64,000 nucleotides of DNA from an uncultured Burkholderiales bacterium (GTDB lineage: Bacteria; Pseudomonadota; Gammaproteobacteria; Burkholderiales; Burkholderiaceae_C). The stretch spans positions 47,152-111,151 of the forward strand of contig CAISPG010000125.1 in the NCBI GenBank assembly GCA_903887325.1. The letters are read 5' to 3'. The translations under genes and the position numbers were made by a program. This document shows positions 1 through 8,307 of this stretch, one piece after another. The notes beneath the pieces were generated by a model. The model did no database searches and was not told the origin of the DNA. It saw only the letters and a program-made list of their open reading frames with translations. Position 1 is the stretch's first letter. Each line of letters starts with the position of its first letter.

Positions 1-939
1 GTCGGCCGGTAGTTTGGGTAAAGCCGCGACTTCCTGCTTTAACGCGGTTTGCAACTGGCGCGCAAAGCCGGCCATAACTTCGTAACGGTTGGTGATCAGC
101 GCTTCCAAGGTTTGTTCATTTGCCACGGCTTGCACTTCAGCGTAATGCAACTTGGGCGGCGTCTTTTTGACCGTCGCCAATCCCAGTGTTTCCAAGATGC
201 GTATGTACAACCAGCCGATGTCAAATTCGTAAGGCTTGACCGACAACTTGGCCGACGTGGGGTAAGTGTGGTGGTTGTTGTGCAGCTCTTCGCCGCCGAT
301 GATGATGCCCCAGGGCGAGATGTTGGTGCTGGCGTCCGGCGCTTCGAAATTGCGGTAACCCCAGTAATGTCCAAACCCGTTGATCACCCCTGCGGCGGTG
401 ACCGGAATCCACAGCATTTGCACTGCCCATACGGTGAGGCCAATGGCACCGAACAAAGCCAAGTCGATAACCAGCATCACGCCCACACCTTGCCACGGGA
501 AATACGCATACACATGGTTTTCCAGCCAGTCATTCGGGGTGCCGTGTCCGTATTTACGCAAGGTTTCGGCGTTGGCGGCCTCGCGCCTATACAACTCTGC
601 CCCTTGCCAAAACACGGTTTTGATCCCCATGACCTGCGGGCTGTGCGGGTCATCTTCAGATTCGCATTTGGCGTGGTGCTTGCGGTGAATCGCCGCCCAG
701 GATTTGGTGGTCATGCCGGTAGTCAGCCACAGCCAGAGCCGGAAAAAATGTGCAGGCAGCCAGTGCAAATCCAGCGAACGGTGGGCTTGGTGGCGGTGCA
801 GGTAAATCGTTACAGAGGCGATGGTGATGTGCGTCATCAACAAAGTAAACGCCACCAATTGCCAAGCGCTCAAATGCCAAGTGCCGTAGGCCAGCCAATT
901 GAGCAAGGTATCGAGCCAGGGCCATGCAGGTAACACCAT
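1..939 (-). CDS. Fatty acid desaturase, 3' end cut by window edge
   Basis: Membrane di-iron desaturase that would introduce a double bond into acyl chains of lipids or acyl-CoA. The ORF track misses it because it runs off the edge; I read it from the complementary strand. 313 codons are visible without a stop. The three histidine boxes of the family are present: HRHQAH at about residues 48-53, HRKHH at 85-89 and HNNHH at 220-224, with hydrophobic stretches around 28-45, 60-75 and 150-190. The ATG at 939 is preceded by AAGGA at good spacing. The long hydrophilic tail after residue 230 is typical of Delta9-type acyl-CoA/lipid desaturases of proteobacteria. The ORF-track entries here are shadows. 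Family call is firm; regiospecificity is inference. Confidence 0.9.
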   Translation of the reverse strand, partial: MVLPAWPWLDTLLNWLAYGTWHLSAWQLVAFTLLMTHITIASVTIYLHRHQAHRSLDLHWLPAHFFRLWLWLTTGMTTKSWAAIHRKHHAKCESEDDPHSPQVMGIKTVFWQGAELYRREAANAETLRKYGHGTPNDWLENHVYAYFPWQGVGVMLVIDLALFGAIGLTVWAVQMLWIPVTAAGVINGFGHYWGYRNFEAPDASTNISPWGIIIGGEELHNNHHTYPTSAKLSVKPYEFDIGWLYIRILETLGLATVKKTPPKLHYAEVQAVANEQTLEALITNRYEVMAGFARQLQTALKQEVAALPKLPAD

Positions 940-983
940 ATGTATCCTTAGAAATTCAGAATGCGATGAATTTTAAAACCGGC

Positions 984-2303
984 TCATGACAAAGTCCAAG
1001 CCGCTGCAAAGAACCCATCGGTGGCGTGCAGATGCGGCCACAGACGCAAATACAAACCGTCTGGTGTGCACAAACTGTCAGCCTGCGCTACGCCGTCGGC
1101 GGCCAGCAGTTCGTTGACCGGCAGCGGCTTGAACTGCGGATGCGCTGCGCTGAACGCCTCGGCAATCATTTCGTTTTCTTCGCGCAGCAAACTGCAAGTG
1201 GCATAGACCAGCCGACCGCCGGGTTTGAGTAAGCGCGCTGCCGCGGCCAGGATGGCCGTTTGTTTGACCGATAACTCGGCCACAGCTTCAGGTGTTTGTC
1301 GCCATTTCAAATCCGGGTTGCGCCGCAAGGTGCCAAGCCCCGTGCAAGGTGCATCGACCAGCACCCGATCCATCTTGCCGCGCAAGCGCTTGATGCGGTC
1401 GTCGCGCTCGTGCGCAATCGCCACCGGGTGGATATTGGACAAACCACTGCGCGCCAGGCGCGGCTTGAGCGCGTCTAAGCGATGCGCCGAGGTGTCAAAC
1501 GCGTACAAGCGACCGGTGTTGCGCATGCTCGCGCCCAGCGCCAGGGTTTTGCCACCGGCTCCGGCACAAAAATCGGCAACCATTTCGCCGCGCTTGGCAT
1601 CCACCAACAGCGCCAGCAATTGCGAGCCCTCGTCCTGCACTTCGATATGGCCTTGCTCGAATAAAGCCAGTTTGCTGAGGTTGGGCTTGGCTGGCATGCG
1701 CAAGCCCCAGGGCGAAAACGGTGTGTCGTAGGCCTGAATGCCGCTGGCTTTGAGTAGCGCCAGCACGTCGGGGCGCTTGGCCAGCAAGGTGTTGACCCGC
1801 ACATCGAGTCCGGCGGTCTGCTGCAAACTTTCCACCAGCGGCCAGAAGTTGTCGCCGAGTTGCGCTTCGAGCGCTTCTGCCAGCCAAGGCGGCAGATTGT
1901 GTTTATGCGGGGCGAGAAAATCGTCTTCGGTGGCAGCGTCGCAGTCGCTTAGCCACTTGAACTCCATCTCGCTCATGGCGGCTTTCATGAAGCCCCGGTC
2001 GCCGTGTTTAAGTTGTGGTTGCTGTTGCCGGGCTTGCGCATCCAAGTGCGCGGCCCAGCCCAGAATGGCCAAGCGGCGCTCGCGCACGCCGGTGCCGGAT
2101 TTGGCCAAGTGTTCGAAGCGCAGCTTTTGCCGCAGCACGTTGTAAACAGTTTCGGCCAGCACGCTGCGCTCGCGCGGGCCCAGGTCCATGGTCTTGCGTT
2201 GGTCTCGAAAATACTTGGACACCACGCTGTCGGCGGGGTGTTCAAAACGTAACAAGAGGCGGGTGAGTTCGGTACAGGCGTCGAGCAGGGCTTTTGGGTG
2301 CAT
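984..2303 (-). CDS. RsmB/NOP-family RNA cytosine-C5 methyltransferase
   Basis: SAM-dependent methyltransferase that would make 5-methylcytosine in RNA, probably rRNA. The C-terminal Rossmann domain has the SAM-binding motif DFCAGAGGKT at about 244-253. Both catalytic cysteines of the family are visible: the PCT of DAPCTGLGTLRR (about 320) and the TCS of YATCSL (about 370). The N-terminal 130 residues are a helical RsmB-like region. At 439 aa the length fits the family. The gene lies alone on the minus strand, 44 bases downstream of the desaturase start and about 100 bases from the acyl-CoA dehydrogenase genes. I leave the symbol blank because Burkholderiales often carry more than one RsmB/NOP paralog and the target site cannot be read from sequence. 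Confidence 0.9.
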   Translation of the reverse strand: MHPKALLDACTELTRLLLRFEHPADSVVSKYFRDQRKTMDLGPRERSVLAETVYNVLRQKLRFEHLAKSGTGVRERRLAILGWAAHLDAQARQQQPQLKHGDRGFMKAAMSEMEFKWLSDCDAATEDDFLAPHKHNLPPWLAEALEAQLGDNFWPLVESLQQTAGLDVRVNTLLAKRPDVLALLKASGIQAYDTPFSPWGLRMPAKPNLSKLALFEQGHIEVQDEGSQLLALLVDAKRGEMVADFCAGAGGKTLALGASMRNTGRLYAFDTSAHRLDALKPRLARSGLSNIHPVAIAHERDDRIKRLRGKMDRVLVDAPCTGLGTLRRNPDLKWRQTPEAVAELSVKQTAILAAAARLLKPGGRLVYATCSLLREENEMIAEAFSAAHPQFKPLPVNELLAADGVAQADSLCTPDGLYLRLWPHLHATDGFFAAAWTLS

Positions 2304-2402
2304 ACGGCTATTGTCCCACCTTGACCCACTGAAAACCTAAAAGCCCCAACAGATTGCCAAACAGCAAGTCCGTCAAAACAATCAAGCAAACACCCCCGCC
2401 GT

Positions 2403-3497
2403 CTACTGCATCTGCGCCGACACCTGGCCCAAATGGTGCAAGCTGTCGCCGAATGTCATTTCCATTTGCGTCAAACGCTTAAAGTAATGGCTGACGATGT
2501 ATTCATCGGTCACGCCAATGCCGCCGTGCAATTGCACCGCTTCCTGACCGACATGGCGGGTGGACCTGCCCATTTGCAATTTGGCACGTGACAGCGCGAG
2601 GCTGCGCTCGTCGGCAGGCGCATTGAGTTTGAGCGTGGCGTAATAGCTCATGGAGCGGCCCAACTCGAGTTGCATTTTCATGTCGGCAGCACGGTGTTGC
2701 AGTGCCTGAAACGCGGCGATGGGAACACCAAATTGCTTGCGGGTGTTCATGTATTCGGCGGTGATGGCCAATGTTTTTTCCATCAAGCCCACAGATTCGG
2801 CGCACAGCGCGGCAATGCCCACATCCACACCCAGTTGCAAGGCTGCCAAGCCTTGCAAAGACAGCAACTCAGCCGGGGCGTTTTTCAGCACCAACTCGCT
2901 CATGCGGCTGCCGTCCTGTGCGTGGTAACTGCGGCTGGTGTCACTGGTATCGCTGCGTTCCACCAACAACATGGCGAGTTGCCCTTGGTACATGGCCGGC
3001 ACCAAAAACGCATGCGCATGGTCACCGGCGGCAACCAAACTTTTGTGGCCGCTGACATGCCAGACACCGTTGTTTTCAGTGGCGGTGGTGTGGCAGTGTT
3101 CCAAGTGGTAGCGCAGGCCGCGTTCCTGCTGCGCCAGCACCATCGGGGCTTCACCACTGGCAATGCGCGGCAGCCAAGCCTGCTTCAATGCTTCCGGCGC
3201 AAAACCTTGCAGCACTGCGCTGCTGATCCAGGCGTGTGCCAGCGGTTCCAGCAACATGCCGCGACCCAACTCTTCCATGACCACCATGCCTTCGACCGGG
3301 CCCATGGCCATGCCGCCGTAAGCGTCTTGCACATACAAACCGGTGAGGCCCAGTTCTGCCAAAGCTTGGTACACAGAAGCAGAAAACCCGCCCTCAGCCA
3401 CGATGCGGCAGTGTTCATCAAAGCTGTAAGCCTTGTCCACCCATTTACGTACCGCGTCGCGCAATTGCTCTTGTTCGTCAGAAAAATCGAAGTCCAT
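2403..3497 (-). CDS. Acyl-CoA dehydrogenase, PimD-like (small subunit)
   Basis: FAD-dependent acyl-CoA dehydrogenase of 364 aa, forming a trans-2-enoyl-CoA from an acyl-CoA. N-terminal helical domain (FSDEQEQLRDAV near the start), middle beta domain, and C-terminal helical domain with TRKQFGVPIAAFQALQHR at about 252-269 and the family stretch QLHGGIGVTDEY near 334. It starts 18 bases after the stop of a second acyl-CoA dehydrogenase on the same strand, so the two are almost certainly co-transcribed. Small/large pairs of this type are annotated as pimeloyl-CoA dehydrogenase PimD/PimC in Rhodopseudomonas; substrate here (dicarboxylic, branched or aromatic-derived acyl-CoA) is unknown. The middle domain is less conserved than in the partner. 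Confidence 0.88.
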   Translation of the reverse strand: MDFDFSDEQEQLRDAVRKWVDKAYSFDEHCRIVAEGGFSASVYQALAELGLTGLYVQDAYGGMAMGPVEGMVVMEELGRGMLLEPLAHAWISSAVLQGFAPEALKQAWLPRIASGEAPMVLAQQERGLRYHLEHCHTTATENNGVWHVSGHKSLVAAGDHAHAFLVPAMYQGQLAMLLVERSDTSDTSRSYHAQDGSRMSELVLKNAPAELLSLQGLAALQLGVDVGIAALCAESVGLMEKTLAITAEYMNTRKQFGVPIAAFQALQHRAADMKMQLELGRSMSYYATLKLNAPADERSLALSRAKLQMGRSTRHVGQEAVQLHGGIGVTDEYIVSHYFKRLTQMEMTFGDSLHHLGQVSAQMQ

Positions 3498-3515
3498 GGT
3501 GTTCCTTGTGTGTGT

Positions 3516-4694
3516 TCAGCCGAGCACGGTTTTGGCGACGATGTTGCGTTGCACTTCGTTGGAGCCGCCGTAAATCGTGGTTTTGCGCATATTGAAATAG
3601 GTGGAGGCCAGCGGCGCACAATGCGCTGCGCCCACATGGTCGCCTTGCCAACCCGCGTCCATGGCTTCGAAAATAAACGGCAGGCTGAAAGGCCCGGCGG
3701 CCAGCATCATGAGTTCGCTGTAACGCTGTTGAATTTCCGAGCCGCGTATCTTCAGCAAGCCTGCAATGTCCAGCGATTGCTTGCCGGATTTCTCGGCACT
3801 CAGCACGCGCAACACCATCATTTCTAAAGCGATGATGTCCACTTCCAGCTTAGCGATTTCATCGCGGAAACGCATGTCGTCGTACACGCCTTCTGCTTTG
3901 GCGATGCGCTTTAAGCGCTCGAGTTCGCGCTTGGCGCGGTTCACATCGGCGATGTTGGTGCGCTCGTGCGCCAGCAGGTATTTGGCGTAATCCCAGCCTT
4001 TGTTTTCCTGGCCGATCAGGTTCTCGGCGGGCACTTCCACGTTGTCAAACCAGACTTCATTGACCTCGCATTCGCCGTCCAGCAACTTGATGGGGCGCAC
4101 GCTGACGCCCGGCGACTTCATGTCGATCAACAAAAACGAAATGCCGGTTTGCGGCTTGCCTTCGGTGCTGGTGCGCACCAGACAAAAAATCCATTCGCCG
4201 AACTGGCCTAAAGTGGTCCAGGTTTTTTGGCCGTTGACGATGAATTTGTCGCCAACGCGTTCAGCGCGTGTTTTCAATGAAGCGAGGTCTGAGCCCGAAC
4301 CGGGTTCGCTGTAACCCTGGCTCCACCAGACTTTGCCGCTGGCGATGCCGGGTAAAAAACGTTGCTGCTGCTCGGCGTTGCCAAACGCCATGATGACGGG
4401 TGCCACCATGACCGGGCCGAAAGGTATGACGCGCGGCGCACCGGCCAAAGCGCATTCTTCTTCGAACAAATGCTTTTGCACCGCATTCCAGCCCGGACCG
4501 CCGAATTCTTTGGGCCAGCCGTAACCCAGCCAGCCTTTGACGCCCAAAATCAGCGCCCACGCTTGCATATCGTCGCGTGTCAGGCGCTGGGCGTTATGTA
4601 CTTTGTGTGAAATCGCTTCGGGCAAATGGGCTTTCACCCAGGCGCGCACTTCTTCGCGAAATACCTGTTCTTCAGGCGTGAATGCCAAATCCAT
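3516..4694 (-). CDS. Acyl-CoA dehydrogenase, PimC-like (large subunit)
   Basis: Second FAD-dependent acyl-CoA dehydrogenase, 392 aa from the ATG at 4694. The 539-aa ORF in the track is extended upstream past the true start; GGAG lies 7 bases before this ATG and the protein then begins MDLAFTPEEQVFREEV, as the family does. Visible motifs: the FAD/substrate loop YSEPGSGSDLASL (about 128-140), WTTLGQFGEWIFCLVRT, and the C-terminal YGGSNEVQRNI containing the active-site region. It is the first gene of a two-gene operon with the PimD-like subunit and is divergent from purN. Acts in beta-oxidation or a related acyl-CoA breakdown route; the substrate cannot be read from sequence. Confidence 0.9.
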   Translation of the reverse strand: MDLAFTPEEQVFREEVRAWVKAHLPEAISHKVHNAQRLTRDDMQAWALILGVKGWLGYGWPKEFGGPGWNAVQKHLFEEECALAGAPRVIPFGPVMVAPVIMAFGNAEQQQRFLPGIASGKVWWSQGYSEPGSGSDLASLKTRAERVGDKFIVNGQKTWTTLGQFGEWIFCLVRTSTEGKPQTGISFLLIDMKSPGVSVRPIKLLDGECEVNEVWFDNVEVPAENLIGQENKGWDYAKYLLAHERTNIADVNRAKRELERLKRIAKAEGVYDDMRFRDEIAKLEVDIIALEMMVLRVLSAEKSGKQSLDIAGLLKIRGSEIQQRYSELMMLAAGPFSLPFIFEAMDAGWQGDHVGAAHCAPLASTYFNMRKTTIYGGSNEVQRNIVAKTVLG

Positions 4695-4811
4695 ATGAAT
4701 TCTCCGTGGGCCCTGTGGCAACTGTGATTGAGCAAATACGTGTTTTAGCACGACCGTGCGATTTTGCCCGAAAGCCGGGAACAAGCTGCCGCAGTCGTCA
4801 TAATGGCCCGA

Positions 4812-5408
4812 ATGAAAAACATCGTGATTCTGATTTCCGGCGGCGGCTCGAATATGTTGGCTATTGCCCGCGCCGCCAAGCTGGGCCACTGGGAAACAAA
4901 GTTGAATACACGGGTAGCCGCCATCATCAGCAACCGCCCCGATGCACGTGGTTTGACACTGGCCGCAGACATGGGTTTGACCACACAAGTGGTAGACCAC
5001 ACCGCGTTTGCCGACCGCCCTGACCCACGCACCGCTTTTGACGATGTGTTGCGTCAAACCATAGACAGCTATGAACCATCGCTGGTGGTGCTGGCCGGAT
5101 TCATGCGCATACTGACACCGGGTTTTGTGGTGCACTATGAGGGCCGCTTACTCAATATTCACCCGTCCTTGTTGCCCGCATTTCCGGGGCTTCATACACA
5201 CCAACGCGCCATAGACGCAGGCTGCCGTTTTGCCGGTGCCACCGTCCACCAAGTGACTGCCGAGTTGGACCACGGCCCGATATTGGCGCAAGCGGTGGTG
5301 CCGGTGTTGCCGGATGACAGCGCCGACAGCTTGGCCGCGCGCGTGCTCACGCAAGAGCATGTGATGTATCCGCTGGCGATTGAAGCGTTTTTAAAAGCCT
5401 TAGCTTGA
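4812..5408 (+). CDS. purN: Phosphoribosylglycinamide formyltransferase (GAR transformylase)
   Basis: Transfers the formyl group of 10-formyl-THF to GAR, step three of purine synthesis. 198 aa from the ATG at 4812 (MKNIVILISGGGSNM, the usual N-terminus). An in-frame ATG nine bases upstream is an alternative; the track start at 4764 is too long. The phosphate loop SGGGSN has Gly where many homologs have Arg (SGRGSN). The catalytic Asn-His lies in NIHPSLLPAFPG and the catalytic Asp in ELDHGPIL. The gene stands alone on the plus strand, divergent from the acyl-CoA dehydrogenase pair, so the 117-base gap must hold two promoters. No purM neighbour is present. Confidence 0.95.
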   Translation: MKNIVILISGGGSNMLAIARAAKLGHWETKLNTRVAAIISNRPDARGLTLAADMGLTTQVVDHTAFADRPDPRTAFDDVLRQTIDSYEPSLVVLAGFMRILTPGFVVHYEGRLLNIHPSLLPAFPGLHTHQRAIDAGCRFAGATVHQVTAELDHGPILAQAVVPVLPDDSADSLAARVLTQEHVMYPLAIEAFLKALA

Positions 5409-5430
5409 ACTGTTGAGCGAAGCAGAAAAA

Positions 5431-5452
5431 CGGTAAATCCGGCAATTTGCCG
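5431..5452. promoter_or_regulatory. Palindromic operator candidate upstream of the TacA-type antitoxin
   Basis: A perfect inverted repeat CGGCAA-T-TTGCCG lies at 5440-5452, with a third related half-site CGGTAA at 5431-5436. A possible -10 box TACACT follows directly at 5453. The antitoxin ATG is 32 bases further on. Ribbon-helix-helix antitoxins of toxin-antitoxin pairs bind such repeats to autorepress, so this is a likely operator. There is no T-run, so it is not a good purN terminator. Confidence 0.5.
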
Positions 5453-5484
5453 TACACTAAATCTTCTCTCATCGCAAATTCCCC

Positions 5485-5775
5485 ATGGCTACTTTGAACA
5501 CCCCTACAGCGACAGCACGACTTGAAGCCCGCATCAGCGTTGACTTGCACGCCAGCCTCAAACGCGCGGCCGAGTTGCAAGGCCGGACCATGAGCGACTT
5601 TGTCATCTCGGCGGTTCAGGAAGCGGCGCGGCTCGCCATAGAACAAGCTGATTCGGTGAAGCTGTCTGCGCAAGACCAGCAAGCATTCGCCAACGCATTG
5701 ATCAAACCGGCCAAACCCAGTGCCGCCATGAAGCGCGCCTTTGACCGCCGCAGCCGGTTGCTGGTGAATGAATGA
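5485..5775 (+). CDS. DUF1778 / TacA-type ribbon-helix-helix antitoxin
   Basis: 96-aa antitoxin candidate. Residues about 12-55 (TARLEARISVDLHASLKRAAELQGRTMSDF is the core region) match the DUF1778 ribbon-helix-helix DNA-binding fold; the C-terminal 35 residues, ending in basic SRRS-like sequence, would wrap and neutralise the toxin. The downstream GNAT gene starts inside its stop codon (ATGA overlap, 4 bases), the classical arrangement of TacAT/AtaRT pairs. A palindrome 32 bases upstream fits autoregulation. The pair lies between housekeeping genes purN and ribF, so it was probably acquired. Family call is strong by motif and context. Confidence 0.88.
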   Translation: MATLNTPTATARLEARISVDLHASLKRAAELQGRTMSDFVISAVQEAARLAIEQADSVKLSAQDQQAFANALIKPAKPSAAMKRAFDRRSRLLVNE

Positions 5776-6275
5776 GCGCTGCGTTTCGCGTCAGCAGGCT
5801 GACACCGCAAACCAACAGGGATAACTTCCATAGCGGCTCATCTGCACTTGACAGGTATTTCCACAGCCAAGTCACGCAAGACATTAAACGCAACATCACC
5901 GCCTGCTTTATTGCCAGCACAGATGAAGGCCGGGTGGCTGCGTTTTACACACTGGCGTCGGCCAGCATACTTTTGAACGATTTACCGCCGGACATCACGC
6001 GCAAACTGCCGCGCTACCCCAGTGTGCCCGCTGTGCGCATGGGCAGGTTGGCGGTAGACCAGTCTTTTCAAGGACAAGGTTTGGGCGGGGCCATGCTGGC
6101 AGACGCACTGCAACGCTGTGTTGCAGCTGAGATTGCGGCCTATGCCTTGCTGGTGGATGCCAAGGACACACAGGCCGCTGAGTTTTACGCACACCATGGT
6201 TTTATCGCACTGCCTCAACAAGCATTGACCTTGTTTCTGCCCTTAGCCTCTGTGCAAACACTGACCCGTTCCTAA
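5772..6275 (+). CDS. GNAT-family acetyltransferase toxin, TacT/AtaT type
   Basis: 167-aa GCN5-type acetyltransferase. Toxins of this family use acetyl-CoA to acetylate the amino group of charged tRNAs and stop translation. The acetyl-CoA pyrophosphate loop is QGQGLGGAM at about 97-105, following beta strand VRMGRLAVD. The Tyr of AEFYAHHGF near 137 matches the catalytic Tyr of TacT. The early FHSGSSALDRYF segment is characteristic of toxin GNATs rather than housekeeping ones. It overlaps the antitoxin by 4 bases and ends 13 bases before the DUF1653 gene. Which tRNA it would target cannot be told from sequence. Confidence 0.88.
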   Translation: MSAAFRVSRLTPQTNRDNFHSGSSALDRYFHSQVTQDIKRNITACFIASTDEGRVAAFYTLASASILLNDLPPDITRKLPRYPSVPAVRMGRLAVDQSFQGQGLGGAMLADALQRCVAAEIAAYALLVDAKDTQAAEFYAHHGFIALPQQALTLFLPLASVQTLTRS

Positions 6276-6288
6276 ATGAAAGTACACC

Positions 6289-6528
6289 ATGTCTGACAGC
6301 GACCTGCCGCCCTTGCCAACACTGTCCGCCGGGCGCTACAGGCATTACAAAAAACTGGACTACGAGGTCTTAGGCGTGGTGCGCCACAGCGAAACGCTGG
6401 AGCCGCTGGTGCTTTACAAAGCGCTGTATGGTGAACAAGGGCTGTGGGTCAGGCCGTTTGCCATGTTCACCGAAGAGGTGGTGGTGGATGGGGTGCGCAG
6501 GCCCAGATTTGAAAAGCTCAACAACTGA
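6289..6528 (+). CDS. DUF1653 domain protein
   Basis: Small 79-aa protein that is essentially one DUF1653 domain: GRYRHYKKLDYEVLGVVRHSETLEPLVLY followed by LWVRPFAMFTEEV. The family is widespread, small and soluble, of unknown function. The start ATG is 13 bases after the stop of the GNAT toxin gene, so the gene may be read from the toxin-antitoxin promoter. It is convergent with the HNH gene, only 9 bases away. Family call is confident; no biochemical role can be given. Confidence 0.85.
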   Translation: MSDSDLPPLPTLSAGRYRHYKKLDYEVLGVVRHSETLEPLVLYKALYGEQGLWVRPFAMFTEEVVVDGVRRPRFEKLNN

Positions 6529-6539
6529 GTTATTTTTTT
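6517..6539. terminator. Weak candidate terminator between DUF1653 and HNH genes
   Basis: A short hairpin CTCA-ACAAC-TGAG overlaps the DUF1653 stop and is followed by a T-run (TATTTTTTTA) on the plus strand. The stem is only 4-6 pairs, so it is weak. It would serve the toxin-antitoxin/DUF1653 transcript. The convergent HNH gene ends at 6538. Confidence 0.35.
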
Positions 6540-7098
6540 AAGCAGCCAACCTGGAATTGCGCGGCAAATGCGCCATCAAAAATTCCATCTGGTCGGCCAG
6601 AATGCGGCGGTTGCGCAAAATAAAGTCTTCCCACAGCGTTGGCACATAAGGCGTGTAGAGCAGCGGCATGCGCGCCTGCTCGGGCGTGCGGTTGGCTTTG
6701 CGGTGGTTGCAGGTCTGACAAGCGGTGACCACGTTCATCCAAGTGTCCTGGCCGTGCTGGCCGAAGGGGATGATGTGTTCGCGGGTCAAATCGGTTTCGT
6801 GGAAATCGTCGCCGCAGTAAGCGCACAGGTTGCGATCGCGGGCGAAGAGTTTGCTGTTGGTCAATCCCGGTTTCAAATCGAAGGGGTTGATGCGCGGCAC
6901 GCCTTTGGTGCCAATGATGCTGTTGATGACGATTTTGGACTGAACGCCGGTGACAGCGTTGTAGCCGCCTCGGTAAACCGCGACTTCGGCTCCGGCTTCC
7001 CAGCGCACCTCGCCCGCCGCGTAATGCGTGACGGCTTGTTCGAGCGATATCCAGGATTGCGGTAACCCTTGGGCAGACAGCTTCAAGACCTTCAACAT
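6538..7098 (-). CDS. HNH endonuclease domain protein
   Basis: 186-aa protein with a C-terminal HNH nuclease domain: zinc-binding CAYC (about 93-96) and CQTC (about 127-130) pairs enclose the HNH core REHIIPFGQHGQDTWMNVV and the final CNHRKANRTPEQA. The N-terminal 70 residues are conserved in this family but match nothing I can name. The start ATG follows GGAGGTGA directly, a strong if closely spaced ribosome site. The family is common as a stand-alone gene in betaproteobacteria, with no restriction methylase beside it. Role (repair, defence or mobile-element remnant) is unknown. Confidence 0.85.
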   Translation of the reverse strand: MLKVLKLSAQGLPQSWISLEQAVTHYAAGEVRWEAGAEVAVYRGGYNAVTGVQSKIVINSIIGTKGVPRINPFDLKPGLTNSKLFARDRNLCAYCGDDFHETDLTREHIIPFGQHGQDTWMNVVTACQTCNHRKANRTPEQARMPLLYTPYVPTLWEDFILRNRRILADQMEFLMAHLPRNSRLAA

Positions 7099-7188
7099 TC
7101 ACCTCCAATGAGATAAGCGAGCACTGACGTCAATCCATGACAATATACCTTGTTTCCAAGACGGTACTTTGACGACACCTCGCCACAC

Positions 7189-8196
7189 ATGCAAATTTTC
7201 AGAGGCATTCACCACCCCGGGCTGGCCCCGTCCTGCGCACTGACCATCGGCAATTTCGATGGCGTGCATCGCGGCCACCAAGCCATGCTGGCTTTGTTGC
7301 AAAACGAAGCGCGTCAGCGCGGTGTACCGTCTTGCGTCATGACCTTCGAGCCGCACCCGCGCGATTTTTTTGCCTCGCAGGCGAATAAGCCCGACATGGC
7401 CCCGGCCCGCATCGCCGGTTTGCGCGACAAACTCGCCGAGCTGCAAGCCTGCGGCATCGCCCAATGCGTGGTGCTGCCGTTCAACCAAACTCTGGCGACG
7501 CTCAGTCCGGACGATTTTGTGAAACAGATGCTGGTGCAAGGCCTGGGCGTGCGCTATGTCTTGGTGGGCGATGATTTTTGTTACGGTGCCAAACGCGCCG
7601 GTGACTACGCCTCGCTGTCGCGCAGCGGTCAGGCACTGGGCTTTGAAGTGGCCCGCATGAACAGTTATGAAATCTCCGAACCGCCGACGGCAGACAAACC
7701 CGGCGTTACCGGTGTGCGTGTCTCCAGCTCGGCAGTGCGGGAAGCATTGGCTAAAGGTGATATGCGACAAGCGGCGTTGCTGCTGGGCCGCCCCTATGCG
7801 CTCTCTGGCCATGTGGTGCACGGGCGCAAACTCGGGCGCGAGCTCGACTGCCCCACCCTGAACCTGCGTTTCAACCATGTCAAACCGGCTGCCAGCGGTA
7901 TTTTTGTGGCTCAGGTGTACGGGCTGAGTGATAAACCGCTGCCGGGCGTAGCGAATTTCGGCGTGCGTCCGTCGCTGGATGCAAACGATGTGAACCGGGG
8001 TCGCGTGCTGCTGGAAACGCATTGTTTGGACTGGCCCGCGTCATTGGGCGCTGAGGGGGGCTACGGTAAACTCATCAAGGTGGAACTGCTGCATAAATTA
8101 CACGACGAATTGAGATACGACAGCCTGGATGCCTTGAACCGGGGCATACAACGCGACTGCGACGATGCACGCGCCTGGCTGAGCAGCCGAATTTGA
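7189..8196 (+). CDS. ribF: Bifunctional riboflavin kinase / FAD synthetase
   Basis: Makes FMN and then FAD from riboflavin. 335 aa from the ATG at 7189 (MQIFRGIHHPG); the track start at 7150 is a TTG further upstream. The N-terminal FAD synthetase domain has the nucleotidyltransferase motif IGNFDGVHRGHQ near 20-31 and the later SSSAVREAL. The C-terminal kinase domain has GHVVHGRKLGRELDCPTLNL near 205-224. It is the first of three genes ribF-ileS-lspA, a very common proteobacterial order. Gap to ileS is 111 bases. Confidence 0.96.
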   Translation: MQIFRGIHHPGLAPSCALTIGNFDGVHRGHQAMLALLQNEARQRGVPSCVMTFEPHPRDFFASQANKPDMAPARIAGLRDKLAELQACGIAQCVVLPFNQTLATLSPDDFVKQMLVQGLGVRYVLVGDDFCYGAKRAGDYASLSRSGQALGFEVARMNSYEISEPPTADKPGVTGVRVSSSAVREALAKGDMRQAALLLGRPYALSGHVVHGRKLGRELDCPTLNLRFNHVKPAASGIFVAQVYGLSDKPLPGVANFGVRPSLDANDVNRGRVLLETHCLDWPASLGAEGGYGKLIKVELLHKLHDELRYDSLDALNRGIQRDCDDARAWLSSRI

Positions 8197-8307
8197 CAGG
8201 GCCTGCATGACGCACCTTGCCCCGCGTCTCCTATATCCACTGACAGCTGCACCGGATGCCGCAGCCTCAATCCCGAATCCATTCGAATACTTTGATACTG
8301 AATTGAC

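Noticed and set aside
2670-3827. 385-aa plus-strand ORF across the acyl-CoA dehydrogenases
   Set aside because: Antisense to two genes with clear family motifs; no recognisable domain.
3516-5135. 539-aa form of the second acyl-CoA dehydrogenase as a fusion protein
   Set aside because: The extra N-terminal part overlaps purN and has no domain; a good ribosome site marks the ATG at 4694.
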